NCBI RefSeq assembly: GCF_028714215.1
Contig: NZ_JAQTMS010000034.1
Location: 1 to 57,874, forward strand
Direction of reading: 5' to 3'
DNA length: 57,874 nt
From: Rhodoferax sp.
GTDB taxonomy: Bacteria; Pseudomonadota; Gammaproteobacteria; Burkholderiales; Burkholderiaceae_C
In this document: positions 50,141 through 57,874 of the stretch, piece after piece
Layout: the number at the start of each line of letters is the position of its first letter
Position numbering within the stretch: the stretch's first letter is position 1
Notes under the pieces: generated by a model
Database searches by the model: none
What the model was told of the DNA's origin: nothing
The model's input: the letters and a program-made list of their open reading frames with translations, nothing else
Program-made: the position numbers and the translations under genes

Positions 50141-50191
50141 AAGAGGCGCTGGCGCGCCTCTTGTCCTGTTACGCCTTGGCTGGCGCGGCGC

Positions 50192-52168
50192 CTATTTGTA
50201 GAGCAGATGGGGCAACCACAAACCGATCGCCGGAAACATGTACAGCAGGAAGATCGCGAGCACCTGGATCGCCATGAACGGCAGCATGCCGGCGAAGATC
50301 TGGTTCAAGGTGACGTGCGGTGGGCTCACACCCTTGAGATAGAACGCCGCCATCGCCACCGGTGGACTCAGGAAAGCGGTTTGCAGGTTCAGCGCCACCA
50401 GCAGGCCGAAGAACAGCGGATCGACGCCGAATTTTGGCAGCAACGGGATAAAGATCGGCATGAAGATGATGATGATCTCGGTCCACTCCAGCGGCCAGCC
50501 CAGGATGAAAATGATGAACTGCGACAGCAGCATGAACTGCACCGGCGTCAGGCCCAGCGAGAGCACCCAGTTCTCGACGATCTGCTGTCCGCCCAGCAGG
50601 GCGAAGGCGGCGGAGAAGATGCTGGAGCCGACGAACAGCCAGCACACCATGGCGGTGGTCTTGCCGGTGAGGAAGGACGAATCCTTGAGGATCAAGCCCA
50701 GATCCTTCAAGGTCGTCCAGGCCACGCCGGCCGGGCCGGCGTCCGCCGCTTTCTCGCGCCAGTGGTTGATGAAGCGATAGATCGCCGCCAGCAGCAAGCC
50801 CCCCAGGGCACCCACCGCCGCTGCCTCGGTCGGCGTGGCCAGACCCATCACGATGGAACCCAGCACCGCGAGAATCAGCAGCGCCAGCGGGAAGAACGAA
50901 GCCAGCAACATCTTGAACACTTCGAGCCGCTGCCAGTTCCACATCAGGTACAAAACAACCAGCGCCGCGGCGCACAAACCCAGCATCACCCAGAACCAGA
51001 GTGGCGCCGGCAAACTCGGTGCCACGGCAGGCACGGCAGCAGCGGCCGACGTCTTGGCCGCCGGCAGGGCAGCAGTATCGGCCGGCGGTTGCGGCGCGTC
51101 CGCGACCTTGGCTTCGTCGCTCGGAGGTTCGCTCAATCCGCCTTGGTTGTCATTCGCTGGCTCACTCACGTCCGATGTGAACGCGCTGCCAGCCTCGACC
51201 AGGCCCGTGGTGTCGACCACCACAGGTGCGGTGGCAACCGAGTAAGTGACTCCCAGCACCAGGGCGACGAACAACAGCGGCAGCAGCGTAATGATCAGTT
51301 GCCCCAGCACGCCTCGCTTGGCAACGCCGGCATCGGTGACGAGCGCGCGCGCCAGTCCAAGCAGGGCATTGCGGCCGCGCTGGGCCAGCGACTGCGCCAA
51401 CGCGGGCAGGGCGACCAGCCGCGCGCTCTGCGGCAGCGGCGGCATCAGCGAGGGCTTCCACAGCGCCAGGATGATGATGTAGCCGACATACAGCCCGGCC
51501 AGCATGATGCCGGGGAAGAACGCGCCGGCATAAAGCTGCACCACCGACACCCCGGCCGTCGCGCCATAGAGGATCAGCAGCACCGAGGGCGGAATCAGGA
51601 TGCCCAGCGTGCCCCCGGCGGTGATGGCGCCGGCCCCGATCTTGACGTTGTAGCCGGCCTTCAGCATGGCCGGGAAGGCCAGCAGCCCCATCAGCGTCAC
51701 CACCGCGCCGACGATGCCGGTGGCGGTGGCGAAAATGGCGCAGGTCACGATGGTTGCCACCGCCAGCGAGCCCGGCACACGCGCCATGGCCAGGTGCAGG
51801 GCCTTGAACAGTTTGTCGATCAGCGCGGCGCGTTCCACCAGGTAGCCCATGAACACAAACAGGGGCACCGCGATCAGCACGTCGTTGGACATGACGTAGT
51901 AGGCACGCTGCACCATCAAATCGAGGATCTGGCGCTCCGCCAACGCCGGATTCACGCTGCGGTAGGCCAGCCAGCCGAAGAACACCCCCATGCCCATGAG
52001 GGTAAATGCCGTGGGAAAGCCCATCATGATGCCCACCACGATCAGCGCCAGCATCAAGAGGCCGTAGTGGCCATTGGTCATGTGGCCCCACGGCATCAGA
52101 ACGGCGATGGGGATCAGGATCAGCGCGACCAGCGTAAAGCCGAACCACAATTCCTTGCGAATCTTCAT
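50192..52168 (-). CDS. TRAP transporter large permease (DctM type) with a linker insertion
   Basis: This 658-residue inner-membrane protein of the DctM family has family motifs FPTAFTLMGMGVFFGW, MSNDVLIAVPLFVFMGYLVERA and IPPSVLLILYGATAGVSVVQLYAGAFFPG. Normal DctM is about 425 residues. Here about residues 260-420 hold extra membrane segments and a Pro/Ala/Ser/Asp-rich loop (roughly residues 320-395, such as SEPANDNQGGLSEPPSDEA), as in the extended TRAP permeases. The channel takes up a carboxylate driven by sodium or proton gradients. It overlaps the small permease gene by four bases (ATGA), so the two are coupled. Confidence 0.9.
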   Translation of the reverse strand: MKIRKELWFGFTLVALILIPIAVLMPWGHMTNGHYGLLMLALIVVGIMMGFPTAFTLMGMGVFFGWLAYRSVNPALAERQILDLMVQRAYYVMSNDVLIAVPLFVFMGYLVERAALIDKLFKALHLAMARVPGSLAVATIVTCAIFATATGIVGAVVTLMGLLAFPAMLKAGYNVKIGAGAITAGGTLGILIPPSVLLILYGATAGVSVVQLYAGAFFPGIMLAGLYVGYIIILALWKPSLMPPLPQSARLVALPALAQSLAQRGRNALLGLARALVTDAGVAKRGVLGQLIITLLPLLFVALVLGVTYSVATAPVVVDTTGLVEAGSAFTSDVSEPANDNQGGLSEPPSDEAKVADAPQPPADTAALPAAKTSAAAAVPAVAPSLPAPLWFWVMLGLCAAALVVLYLMWNWQRLEVFKMLLASFFPLALLILAVLGSIVMGLATPTEAAAVGALGGLLLAAIYRFINHWREKAADAGPAGVAWTTLKDLGLILKDSSFLTGKTTAMVCWLFVGSSIFSAAFALLGGQQIVENWVLSLGLTPVQFMLLSQFIIFILGWPLEWTEIIIIFMPIFIPLLPKFGVDPLFFGLLVALNLQTAFLSPPVAMAAFYLKGVSPPHVTLNQIFAGMLPFMAIQVLAIFLLYMFPAIGLWLPHLLYK

Positions 52169-52788
52169 TGGCCCTGCTCCTGCTTGATTACGAAGGCGTC
52201 GAGTTTCTGGATGTCTTCATCCTTCACATGGACCATGTCCTTGAGTTTTTCCACATCGACTTCCTGAACGTCCTGCGCGCGCGAAGGCCAGGCACCCTCT
52301 TTGATGCAAATCACGCAGCGGATGATCTCGACGATGCCTTGCAGCAGCAGGAACGCTCCGGCGATCGGGATAACGGTCTTGAACGGATACACCGGTGGCC
52401 CGTCCGAGGTGATGCTGGAATGTTCATGCATGGCCCAGGAATCGCCGGCGAAGGCGTAGCCGGCCCAGGCCAACGCGACGACACCGGGGATAAAGAACAG
52501 GATGTAGAGCACCAGGTCGATGCTGGCCTGGGTGCGCGGCTGGAAGAAGCCATACAGCACGTCGCCGCGCACATGGCCGCTCTTCGCCAGCGTGTAGGCG
52601 CCCGCCATCATGAACAAGGTCCCGTAGGTCATCACCATGATGTCGAAGGCCCAGGAGTGCGGCTGGTCCAGCGCATAGCGCGAGAACACCTCCCATGAGA
52701 TCAACAAGGTGAGGGCGACGATGAGCCAGGAGAAAGTCTGACCGACAAAAGTACTTATCTTGTCGATCGTCAGGAGAAATTTTTGCAT
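52165..52788 (-). CDS. TRAP transporter small permease (DctQ type)
   Basis: This 207-residue protein has four membrane helices, the DctQ layout, with WLIVALTLLISWEVFSRYALDQPHSWAFDI as the signature part. A C-terminal charged tail (VDVEKLKDMVHVKDEDIQKL) is longer than usual. I chose ATG 52788 (MQKFLLTIDK, preceded by AGGAG); the upstream frame to 52896 has an unlikely basic leader. It overlaps the large permease start and follows the binding protein by 73 bases. Confidence 0.9.
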   Translation of the reverse strand: MQKFLLTIDKISTFVGQTFSWLIVALTLLISWEVFSRYALDQPHSWAFDIMVMTYGTLFMMAGAYTLAKSGHVRGDVLYGFFQPRTQASIDLVLYILFFIPGVVALAWAGYAFAGDSWAMHEHSSITSDGPPVYPFKTVIPIAGAFLLLQGIVEIIRCVICIKEGAWPSRAQDVQEVDVEKLKDMVHVKDEDIQKLDAFVIKQEQGQ

Positions 52789-52861
52789 GTTCTTGCCCGC
52801 GTAAAAGATCAGCCACCCGAACCAGGCCCGGATGGCTGATGAGCCGTGAAAAAAATACCCC

Positions 52862-53998
52862 TTAAGCCTTGGCCGGCGCCGCCTTCTTGGCTCCAAAGTA
52901 ATAGTTCAGGGCCATGCGACGGTTGATGACGGTGTCCTGTTCCCATTTCACGGCGCGTTCGGCAAAGGCAAATTGCGACGCCAGAACTTCCTTGAAGATC
53001 GGGTTTTCGGCCGATTTCTTGGCAATGATCGCGTCCCACAGCTTGAGCTGGTCCTGCAGCACGACATCCGGGGTCTTGTAGAACTTGACCTTGTCCTTGG
53101 TCTGCAACTCGATGTAATCCTTGGAATAGCGGTCAATCGATTTCCAGGACATATCGGCTGAAGCGGCTTCCACGGCGTTGGAAATGATGGCCTTCATCTT
53201 GGCCGGCAGCGCGTCGTACTTGGGCCGGTTGAACAGGATCTCGAAGGTTTCGGCGCTCTGATGGAAACTCTGCAGCATGCACACCTTGGAAACGTCCGGA
53301 AAGCCCAGCACCCGGTCCGAAGTGGCATTGTTGAACTCGGCGCCGTCGAGCAGGCCGCGGTCCATCGCCGGCACAATCTCGCCGCCCGGCAGCGCATTGA
53401 CCGCCGCGCCCATGGCCGTGTACAAGTCGACGGCCAGGCCGTTGGTGCGGAACTTCATGCCCTTGAGATCGGCCGTCTTGGTAATGGGTTTCTTGAACCA
53501 GCCAAACGGTTGCGTCGCCATCGGGCCATAAAGGAAGTTCTTTACCGCACCCATGCCGATGGAAGCGTAGAGCTTGGCCATCAGTTCCTCGCCGCCACCG
53601 TACTTGTGCCAGGCCAGAATCATGTTGGCGTCCATGCCGAAGGCCGGCCCGGAACTCCACAGCGCCAGCGCATTCTGCTTGCCATAGTTGTAGCCCAGGA
53701 CCCCGTGTCCACCGTCCAGCGTGCCCTTGGCCACCGCCTCCAGCAAACCAAAGGCCGGCACCACGGCACCGGCCGGCAGCACTTCAATCTTCAGATCGCC
53801 ACCGGTCATGTCGTTGACCTTCCTGGCGAAGTCCTGCGCGTACTCGTGAAAAATGTCCTTGGACGGCCAGGTGCTCTGCCAGCGCATCGAAATCGGTCCG
53901 GTCTGGGCCTTGGCGATCATCGGAGCAGACATGGTGCCAGCAGCGAGGGCAACGCCTTTGAGCAGGCTGCGGCGACGAGGATTCTTGCGATCGGTCAT
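52862..53998 (-). CDS. TRAP transporter substrate-binding protein (DctP/TakP-like)
   Basis: This 378-residue periplasmic protein has a twin-arginine signal (NPRRRSLLKGVALAAG) and a DctP fold: ISMRWQSTWPSKDIFHEYAQDFARKVNDMTGG, LKGMKFRTNGLAVDLYTAMGA and ALPGGEIVPAMDRGLLDGAEF. The pattern is closest, as I recall it, to the TakP group that binds 2-oxo acids. A 2-oxo acid would fit beside the branched-chain amino acid transporter and IcmF, because branched-chain amino acids are broken down through 2-oxo acids. I chose ATG 53998; the upstream frame to 54076 is less likely. It is the first gene of a three-gene TRAP operon. Confidence 0.9.
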   Translation of the reverse strand: MTDRKNPRRRSLLKGVALAAGTMSAPMIAKAQTGPISMRWQSTWPSKDIFHEYAQDFARKVNDMTGGDLKIEVLPAGAVVPAFGLLEAVAKGTLDGGHGVLGYNYGKQNALALWSSGPAFGMDANMILAWHKYGGGEELMAKLYASIGMGAVKNFLYGPMATQPFGWFKKPITKTADLKGMKFRTNGLAVDLYTAMGAAVNALPGGEIVPAMDRGLLDGAEFNNATSDRVLGFPDVSKVCMLQSFHQSAETFEILFNRPKYDALPAKMKAIISNAVEAASADMSWKSIDRYSKDYIELQTKDKVKFYKTPDVVLQDQLKLWDAIIAKKSAENPIFKEVLASQFAFAERAVKWEQDTVINRRMALNYYFGAKKAAPAKA

Positions 53999-54048
53999 GA
54001 TGGTTCTCCTGTGGTTGAAAGACAACCCCCTCATCATTCGCCTATAAG

Positions 54049-54070
54049 ACCCTGTCGTATACAGGGTTTT
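54049..54070. promoter_or_regulatory. Inverted repeat upstream of the TRAP operon
   Basis: ACCCTGT and ACAGGGT flank a 5-base loop and are followed by TTT on the plus strand. It lies 51 bases upstream of the DctP start (minus strand). It could be an operator (the core GTATAC looks GntR-like) or a weak terminator for plus-strand transcription. Confidence 0.4.
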
Positions 54071-54148
54071 CACCAACTGCCTGCCGCCGCTGCCGGTACC
54101 GGGCAGCTCTGATCATGCTTAGGGTCGCAACTTTGGCCACACACACTG

Positions 54149-54198
54149 CCACGATCGGCACCCGCGCCAGGGTTGATTGCAAATGACTGTTTAAGGAG
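54149..54198 (+). repeat. 50-base direct repeat, right copy
   Basis: This is the second copy of the 50091-50140 repeat, 39 of 50 positions the same. It lies in the leader of icmF, about 90 bases upstream of its start codon. Confidence 0.6.
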
Positions 54199-54252
54199 TT
54201 GCGGCACAAAGTTTGGGTCAACTGCGCAGTGAAACCCGGAAAAACGCTAAGA

Positions 54253-54274
54253 TTGACGTTTACGTAAACGTCAA
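54253..54274. promoter_or_regulatory. 22-base perfect palindrome upstream of icmF
   Basis: The sequence TTGACGTTTAC is followed directly by its reverse complement, giving a gapless 22-base palindrome that ends 16 bases before the icmF start codon. It resembles the operators I recall for LiuR-type (MerR family) repressors of branched-chain amino acid and fatty acid breakdown genes. It is a strong operator candidate; the regulator is not in this window. Confidence 0.7.
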
Positions 54275-54290
54275 GTCCGGAAGCCACACC

Positions 54291-57200
54291 ATGACCGATC
54301 TGTCCGCCGAGTTCAAGTCCTTGGCCAATTACCGCCCCGTCAACAAAGTGCGTTTTGTGACAGCCGCCAGCCTGTTTGACGGGCACGATGCGGCCATCAA
54401 CATCATGCGCCGCATCCTGATGAGCATGGGCGCCGAGGTGATTCACCTGGGGCACAACCGCAGCGTGGAAGAGGTGGTGACGGCCGCCTTGCAGGAAGAC
54501 GCGCAAGGCATCGCCATCAGTTCCTACCAGGGCGGCCACGTCGAGTATTTCAAGTACATGGTGGACCTCCTCAAAGCGCGGGGCGGTTCCCATATCCAGG
54601 TCTTCGGCGGCGGTGGCGGCGTCATCGTGCCGCCCGAGATCCGCGAGTTGCAGGCCTATGGCGTGAGCCGCATCTACAGCCCGGAGGACGGCCAGCGCAT
54701 GGGGCTGGCCGGCATGATAGGCGAGATGGTGATGCGCTGCGACAAGGACTTGTCGGCCTACGCACCGGCCAAGATCAAGGCTATTCAAGGCCACGGCGAG
54801 ATGAGCTGGCGCGCCCTGGCGCAGCTCATCACGGCGCTGGAGAACGAGAAGGCGGCCGGTGTCGCCAAGGGCGCGCCGCCGGCGTCGTTCAGCGCTTTGG
54901 TGGCGGAGATCCGGGCGTTGGCGGCGACCAAAAAGATCCCGGTACTGGGCATCACGGGCACCGGCGGTGCCGGCAAGTCGTCGCTGACCGACGAGCTGAT
55001 ACGGCGCCTGCGGCTGGACCAGAACGACAGCTTGCGCGTCGCCCTGATCAGCATCGACCCGTCACGGCGCAAGACCGGCGGCGCCTTGTTGGGCGACCGT
55101 ATCCGGATGAACGCCATCAGCCCGTGGCGGCAGGGTCCGCGCGTGTTTATGCGCAGTCTGGCGACGCGCGACTTCGGTTCCGAAATCAGTGCGGCACTGC
55201 CGGATGTGATTGCCGCCTGCAAGGTGGCTGGCTTCGACCTGATCCTGGTCGAGACCTCCGGCATCGGCCAGGGCGACGCGGCCATCGTGCCGCATGTGGA
55301 CGTGCCCTTGTACGTGATGACGCCCGAGTTCGGCGCCGCCAGCCAGCTGGAAAAAATCGACATGCTGGACTTTGCCGAGTTTGTCGCCATCAACAAGTTC
55401 GACCGCAAGGGCGCGCTCGATGCCTTGCGCGATGTGGCCAAGCAGGTGCAGCGCAACAAGGAGGCCTTCACCACGCCCGCCGATCAGATGCCGGTGTTTG
55501 GCACCATGGCGGCGCGCTTCAACGACGACGGTGTGACGGCGCTCTATCAAGCGCTCAAGGTCCGCCTGGCGGCGCTGGGTCTGCGCCTGGCCGAGGGCAG
55601 TCTGCCGCCGGTGACGGTGCGCCACAGCACCAATCAGACGCCGGTGGTGCCGGCGGCGCGCAGCCGCTATCTGGCCGAAATCGCCGACACCGTGCGCAGC
55701 TACAAAAAGCGCGCCCGCAGCCAGGCCAAAATTGCGCGCGAAATCCAGCAACTGCGCGAAGCCGGACGCATGCTCAAGCTGGACGACCCCAACAAGACCA
55801 ATGCCCATCAGGCGGTGCTGGACCTGGCGGAGCAGCGCGAGGCGCAACTGGGTGCGGCGGAACGCAAGCTGTTGGCGCAGTGGCCCAGCATGCAGGCGGC
55901 CTACGCCGGCGACGAGTACGTGGTGAAAATCCGCGACAAGGAAATCCGCACCGCGCTCACCAGCAAGTCCCTCAGCGGCACCACCATCCGCAAGGTGGCG
56001 CTGCCACAGTTCGAGGACCATGGCGAGATCCTGAAGTGGCTGGCGCTGGACAACGTGCCGGGCAGCTACCCCTATACCGCCGGCACTTTCGCCTTCAAGC
56101 GCGAAGGTGAGGACCCGACCCGTATGTTCGCCGGCGAGGGCGATGCCTTCCGCACCAACACGCGCTTCAAATTGCTCAGCGCCGGCATGATGGCCAAGCG
56201 CCTGTCGACCGCTTTCGATTCGGTCACGCTGTACGGCAACGACCCCGATCCACGGCCCGACATCTACGGCAAGATCGGCAACAGCGGTGTCAGCATCGCC
56301 ACGCTGGACGACATGAAAGTGCTGTATGGCGGCTTCGATCTGTGCAGCCCCAGCACCTCGGTGTCGATGACCATCAACGGCCCGGCGCCCAGCATCCTGG
56401 CCATGTTCATGAACACCGCGATCGACCAGAACATCGACAAATTCAAGCAGGAGAACGGCCGCGAGCCGACCGACACCGAGCTGGAGAAAATCAGGGAGTG
56501 GGTGCAGGAAAACGTGCGCGGCACGGTGCAGGCCGACATCCTGAAGGAAGACCAGGGCCAGAACACCTGCCTGTTCTCGACCGAATTCAGCCTCAAGGTG
56601 ATGGGCGACATCGCCGAGTACTTCGTGCACAACCGGGTGCGCAATTTCTACTCGGTCTCGATCAGCGGCTACCACATCGCCGAGGCCGGTGCCAATCCGA
56701 TTTCGCAACTGGCCTTCACGCTGTCCAACGGTTTCACCTTCGTCGAAGCCTACCTGGCGCGTGGCATGCACATCGACGACTTCGCGCCCAATCTGAGCTT
56801 CTTCTTCTCCAACGGCATGGACCCCGAGTACACCGTGATGGGTCGCGTGGCACGGCGCATCTGGGCCGTCGCCATGAAGGAAAAGTACGGCGCCAACGAG
56901 CGCAGCCAGAAGCTCAAGTACCACATCCAGACCAGTGGCCGCAGCCTGCACGCGCAGGAAATCCAGTTCAACGACATACGCACCACCTTGCAGGCCTTGA
57001 TCGCGATCTACGACAACTGCAACAGCCTGCACACCAACGCCTTCGACGAGGCCATCACCACGCCCACCGAAGACTCGGTGCGCCGCGCCATGGCGATCCA
57101 GCTCATCATCAACCGCGAATGGGGCCTGGCCAAGAACGAGAACCCGTCGCAGGGCGCCTTCATCATCGAGGAACTGACCGAGCTGCTGGAAGAAGCGGTG

Positions 57201-57617
57201 CTGCTGGAGTTCGAGCGCATCGCTGAGCGCGGCGGCGTGCTGGGCGCCATGGAAACCGGCTACCAGCGCGGCCGCATTCAGGACGAATCGATGCACTACG
57301 AGATGCTCAAGCACACCGGCGAGTTGCCCATCATCGGCGTCAACACCTTCCGCAACCCGCATGGTGATGCCGTGCTGGACAAGCTGGAACTGGCGCGCTC
57401 CACCGACGAGGAAAAGCAGAGCCAGCTCAAGCGCCTAGCCGACTTCCATGCGCGCCACGCGAAGGAATCACCGGCCATGCTGAAACGCCTGCAGCAGGCG
57501 GTGATGGAAAACAAGAACGTGTTCGAGGTGCTGATCGACGCCGTGCGCGTCTGCTCGCTGGGCCAGATCACCAATGCCTTGTTCGAGGTCGGTGGGCAGT
57601 ACCGGAGAAATATGTAA
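54291..57617 (+). CDS. icmF: IcmF, fused B12-dependent isobutyryl-CoA mutase
   Basis: This 1108-residue adenosylcobalamin enzyme isomerises acyl-CoA (isobutyryl-CoA to n-butyryl-CoA in the described family; other acyl-CoAs are possible). The N-terminal B12-binding domain has its cobalt-ligand His near residue 32 ([13 protein letters not shown]) and [10 protein letters not shown] middle MeaI-type GTPase chaperone has Walker [10 protein letters not shown] (223-231) and ETSGIGQGD. The C-terminal mutase domain runs from about residue 560 ([44 protein letters not shown]). I chose ATG 54291 over the open frame from 54213, because the 22-base palindrome lies between. It is single and complete; the liv and TRAP transporters nearby could supply its substrates. 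Confidence 0.93.
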   Translation: MTDLSAEFKSLANYRPVNKVRFVTAASLFDGHDAAINIMRRILMSMGAEVIHLGHNRSVEEVVTAALQEDAQGIAISSYQGGHVEYFKYMVDLLKARGGSHIQVFGGGGGVIVPPEIRELQAYGVSRIYSPEDGQRMGLAGMIGEMVMRCDKDLSAYAPAKIKAIQGHGEMSWRALAQLITALENEKAAGVAKGAPPASFSALVAEIRALAATKKIPVLGITGTGGAGKSSLTDELIRRLRLDQNDSLRVALISIDPSRRKTGGALLGDRIRMNAISPWRQGPRVFMRSLATRDFGSEISAALPDVIAACKVAGFDLILVETSGIGQGDAAIVPHVDVPLYVMTPEFGAASQLEKIDMLDFAEFVAINKFDRKGALDALRDVAKQVQRNKEAFTTPADQMPVFGTMAARFNDDGVTALYQALKVRLAALGLRLAEGSLPPVTVRHSTNQTPVVPAARSRYLAEIADTVRSYKKRARSQAKIAREIQQLREAGRMLKLDDPNKTNAHQAVLDLAEQREAQLGAAERKLLAQWPSMQAAYAGDEYVVKIRDKEIRTALTSKSLSGTTIRKVALPQFEDHGEILKWLALDNVPGSYPYTAGTFAFKREGEDPTRMFAGEGDAFRTNTRFKLLSAGMMAKRLSTAFDSVTLYGNDPDPRPDIYGKIGNSGVSIATLDDMKVLYGGFDLCSPSTSVSMTINGPAPSILAMFMNTAIDQNIDKFKQENGREPTDTELEKIREWVQENVRGTVQADILKEDQGQNTCLFSTEFSLKVMGDIAEYFVHNRVRNFYSVSISGYHIAEAGANPISQLAFTLSNGFTFVEAYLARGMHIDDFAPNLSFFFSNGMDPEYTVMGRVARRIWAVAMKEKYGANERSQKLKYHIQTSGRSLHAQEIQFNDIRTTLQALIAIYDNCNSLHTNAFDEAITTPTEDSVRRAMAIQLIINREWGLAKNENPSQGAFIIEELTELLEEAVLLEFERIAERGGVLGAMETGYQRGRIQDESMHYEMLKHTGELPIIGVNTFRNPHGDAVLDKLELARSTDEEKQSQLKRLADFHARHAKESPAMLKRLQQAVMENKNVFEVLIDAVRVCSLGQITNALFEVGGQYRRNM

Positions 57618-57716
57618 AACCTTGCGGGACAGATCTTCAGCTCTGTCATGTCCCCCGCCCCTTGAGCCCATTGGATACTGCATTTTGGTCTACACGGCTG
57701 AAAATATAAAAAAGAC

Positions 57717-57750
57717 GCGACTATTTGTTAAAGTTATTTAAAATAGTCGC
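57717..57750. repeat. Inverted repeat preceding the intron-like sequence
   Basis: Ten-base arms GCGACTATTT and AAATAGTCGC flank a 14-base AT-rich loop. Its stem ends 3 bases before the group II intron-like start. Bacterial class C introns insert next to stem-loop terminators, so this may be the target. It also lies about 100 bases after icmF and may be its terminator. Confidence 0.55.
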
Positions 57751-57753
57751 ATG

Positions 57754-57874
57754 GTGCGTCGTGAAGCGAAGGAACAATTGATCCCCGATGGGGGAGGGTG
57801 TACCTTGGCCAGCTGCGCCACTCCAACGGGTGAAAGTCCCGTCTCGCAAAGCGTCGGTGCGGCGAGTAGCAGAC
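57754..57874 (+). mobile_element. 5' end of a probable group II intron (truncated by window end)
   Basis: The sequence begins GTGCG, the conserved bacterial group II intron 5' end, and runs GTGCGTCGTGAAGCGAAGG. Further on are CAACGGGTGAAAGTCCCGT and GGCGAGTAGCAGAC, which look like domain I segments of such introns. The rest, including any reverse transcriptase gene, lies outside the window. No coding region is seen in this part. The call rests on recalled sequence patterns only. Confidence 0.6.

Noticed and set aside
57628..57647. Hairpin GACAGA...TCTGTC just after icmF as its terminator
   Set aside because: The stem is short and no T tract follows. The inverted repeat at 57717-57750 is a better candidate.

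Overview
The window looks like the chromosome of a betaproteobacterium of the order Burkholderiales, probably Comamonadaceae and Rhodoferax-like. This rests on the high-GC coding style, the mix of gene families, and an intergenic repeat of the REP-like type common in that group. It is an inference from content, not from a marker gene. I saw no rRNA, tRNA or CRISPR array.

Region 1 (1-4.7 kb) is ordinary accessory metabolism on the minus strand: an ATP-grasp protein, a CDF metal exporter, and a four-gene set of ECF-type sigma factor, UPF0718/ArsP-like permease, mini-thioredoxin and DUF2798 protein.

Region 2 (4.8-18.7 kb) is the most unusual part. It encodes six multiheme c-type cytochromes with 7, 5, 10, 4, 12 and 7 heme motifs, 45 in all by my count. 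With them are a 689-residue outer-membrane beta-barrel candidate, two NHL-propeller lipoproteins, a Vgb-like propeller lipoprotein, a cysteine-poor redoxin/TPR protein and two small HAMP-like membrane proteins. The layout suggests a porin-cytochrome conduit for extracellular electron transfer, but the barrel does not look like classical MtrB. Three promoters here fit the sigma-54 -24/-12 consensus (minus strand 6824-6838; plus strand 7026-7040 and 10011-10025). They are accompanied by the same inverted repeat, TTCCCG-N4-CGGGAA.

Region 3 (18.9-25.5 kb) holds two sigma-54-dependent two-component systems in tandem. One is histidine kinase plus NtrC-type regulator. The other is an AioXSR/ArxXSR-like set of periplasmic oxyanion-binding protein, kinase and NtrC-type regulator.

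Region 4 (25.5-33.2 kb) is an arsenic island. An ArrA-like molybdoenzyme carries the RGRY motif and is followed by ArrB, a TorD-like chaperone and MobB. The operon has its own sigma-54 promoter (25884-25898) and three upstream GTTACC-N4-GGTRAC palindromes. Next come an ECF sigma factor, an AhpD-like protein, ArsM and ArsR, the last with an operator immediately upstream. A second, cytoplasmic molybdopterin oxidoreductase follows and ends inside a dispersed repeat.

Region 5 (35.3-57.9 kb) is mostly housekeeping and catabolic: M20 amidohydrolase, DUF2817 protein, PAS-GGDEF-EAL protein, PPK2, CoaX, amidase, rhodanese, a branched-chain amino acid ABC transporter with a LivM-LivG fusion, a TRAP transporter, and the fused mutase IcmF. 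The window ends inside what looks like the 5' end of a group II intron.

Working model: the second two-component system senses arsenic oxyanion and turns on arr through the GTTACC sites. The first turns on the cytochrome conduit through the TTCCCG sites. The two respiratory modules may share periplasmic electron carriers, since arr here lacks a quinol-oxidising membrane subunit.
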